64,000 bases of DNA from positions 124,001 to 188,000 of the forward strand of contig NZ_ALAP01000015.1 in the NCBI RefSeq assembly GCF_000280905.1, given 5' to 3'. The position numbers were made by a program, and so were the translations under genes. Source of the stretch: Streptomyces sp. AA1529 (GTDB lineage: Bacteria > Actinomycetota > Actinomycetes > Streptomycetales > Streptomycetaceae). Positions 63,711-64,000 of this stretch are shown in pieces; the first letter of the stretch is position 1; every line of letters begins with the position of its first letter. A model generated the notes under the pieces. The model did not search any database. It saw only the letters and a list, made by a program, of their open reading frames with translations, and was not told where the DNA came from.

Positions 63711-64000
63711 CCTCGGCGCCCCTTCCGGTCCTGCCAGTCCTCGCCCCACGCCGGAGGCGGCTGGGCCGGGCCCGGAGGGCTCTGCGTGCCGTCCGGAGGC
63801 GGCGCCGTCCCCTCCTGCGGCACCGGCGCCGGGGGCGCGCCGCCGGGTGCGGCGGCGTGGTACTCGACGCTCTGGGCCGTCAGCCGCATGAACGCCTCCT
63901 CCAGGGAGGCCCGCTGGGTGCTCAGCTCGTGCAGCACCACGCCGTGCTCGGCGGCCAGTTCGCCGATCCGGGGTGCGTCTCCGTCGTCCACCTCCAGGGC
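63707..64000 (-). CDS. ABC transporter ATPase, second cassette (C-terminal part only)
   Basis: The gene runs off the right edge, so only the last 97 residues are visible. They begin in the C-terminal ATPase domain (VLHELSTQRASLEEAFMRLT), which matches ELSPHQASLEEAYMRLT of the first cassette, and end in a Pro/Gln/Gly-rich tail, again like its paralogue. The catalytic motifs lie outside the window. Confidence 0.85.
   Translation of the reverse strand, partial: ALEVDDGDAPRIGELAAEHGVVLHELSTQRASLEEAFMRLTAQSVEYHAAAPGGAPPAPVPQEGTAPPPDGTQSPPGPAQPPPAWGEDWQDRKGRRG

Overview
The window is chromosomal DNA from a high-GC actinomycete, almost certainly a Streptomyces or close relative. Most coding sequence is GC-rich with strong third-position GC and frequent GTG or TTG starts. 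The gene order lysA-hom-thrC-thrB-rho-LCP-rpmE-prfA-prmC-Sua5-phosphatase-WecA-atpIBEFHAGDC matches the conserved Streptomyces core, and the SCO5389-type protein and NucS further right fit the same picture. All product names come from reading motifs and from recall of protein families; no database search was run.

Layout. Positions 1-4742: a cut lipoprotein gene, ilvE on the minus strand, a DGPF protein with its ECF42-type sigma factor, and a small zinc-ribbon protein. Positions 5249-19228: a complete actinomycete integrative and conjugative element (AICE) in the 3' half of a tRNA-Arg(CCG) gene, bounded by 76-bp direct repeats. Its backbone is a GntR repressor, a Pra/SCO3933-like protein, an FtsK-type transfer ATPase, two small proteins, a RepSA-like HUH initiator, an excisionase and a tyrosine integrase. 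These genes run almost without gaps from 13672 to 18954. Its cargo is an APH-fold kinase, an XRE regulator, a three-gene unit with a paralogous pair, and a lower-GC NACHT STAND NTPase (9690-12515), the best candidate for an anti-phage defence gene here.

Positions 19397-36156: a single-domain response regulator, nrtL, the aspartate-family genes (lysA, hom, thrC, thrB), rho, an LCP cell-wall ligase, rpmE with a candidate sigma-R promoter, prfA-prmC for translation termination, a TsaC/Sua5 tRNA-modification enzyme, a phosphatase-like protein that lacks its catalytic cysteine, and a WecA-type phosphoglycosyltransferase. Positions 36425-44265: the F1Fo ATP synthase operon atpIBEFHAGDC, with a hairpin between atpD and atpC and a strong terminator after atpC.

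Positions 44415-64000: a DUF2550 protein, a two-component pair, membrane and secreted-type proteins, a HAD hydrolase coupled to a PduO cobalamin adenosyltransferase, a TetR-controlled ABC-2 exporter, a 3-hydroxybutyryl-CoA dehydrogenase, a STAS protein, a membrane-anchored NTPase-like protein with an Arg in its P-loop, nucS, an SCO5389-family protein, an LLM flavin oxidoreductase, a small zinc-binding protein, and two tandem ABC exporter cassettes, the last cut by the right edge.
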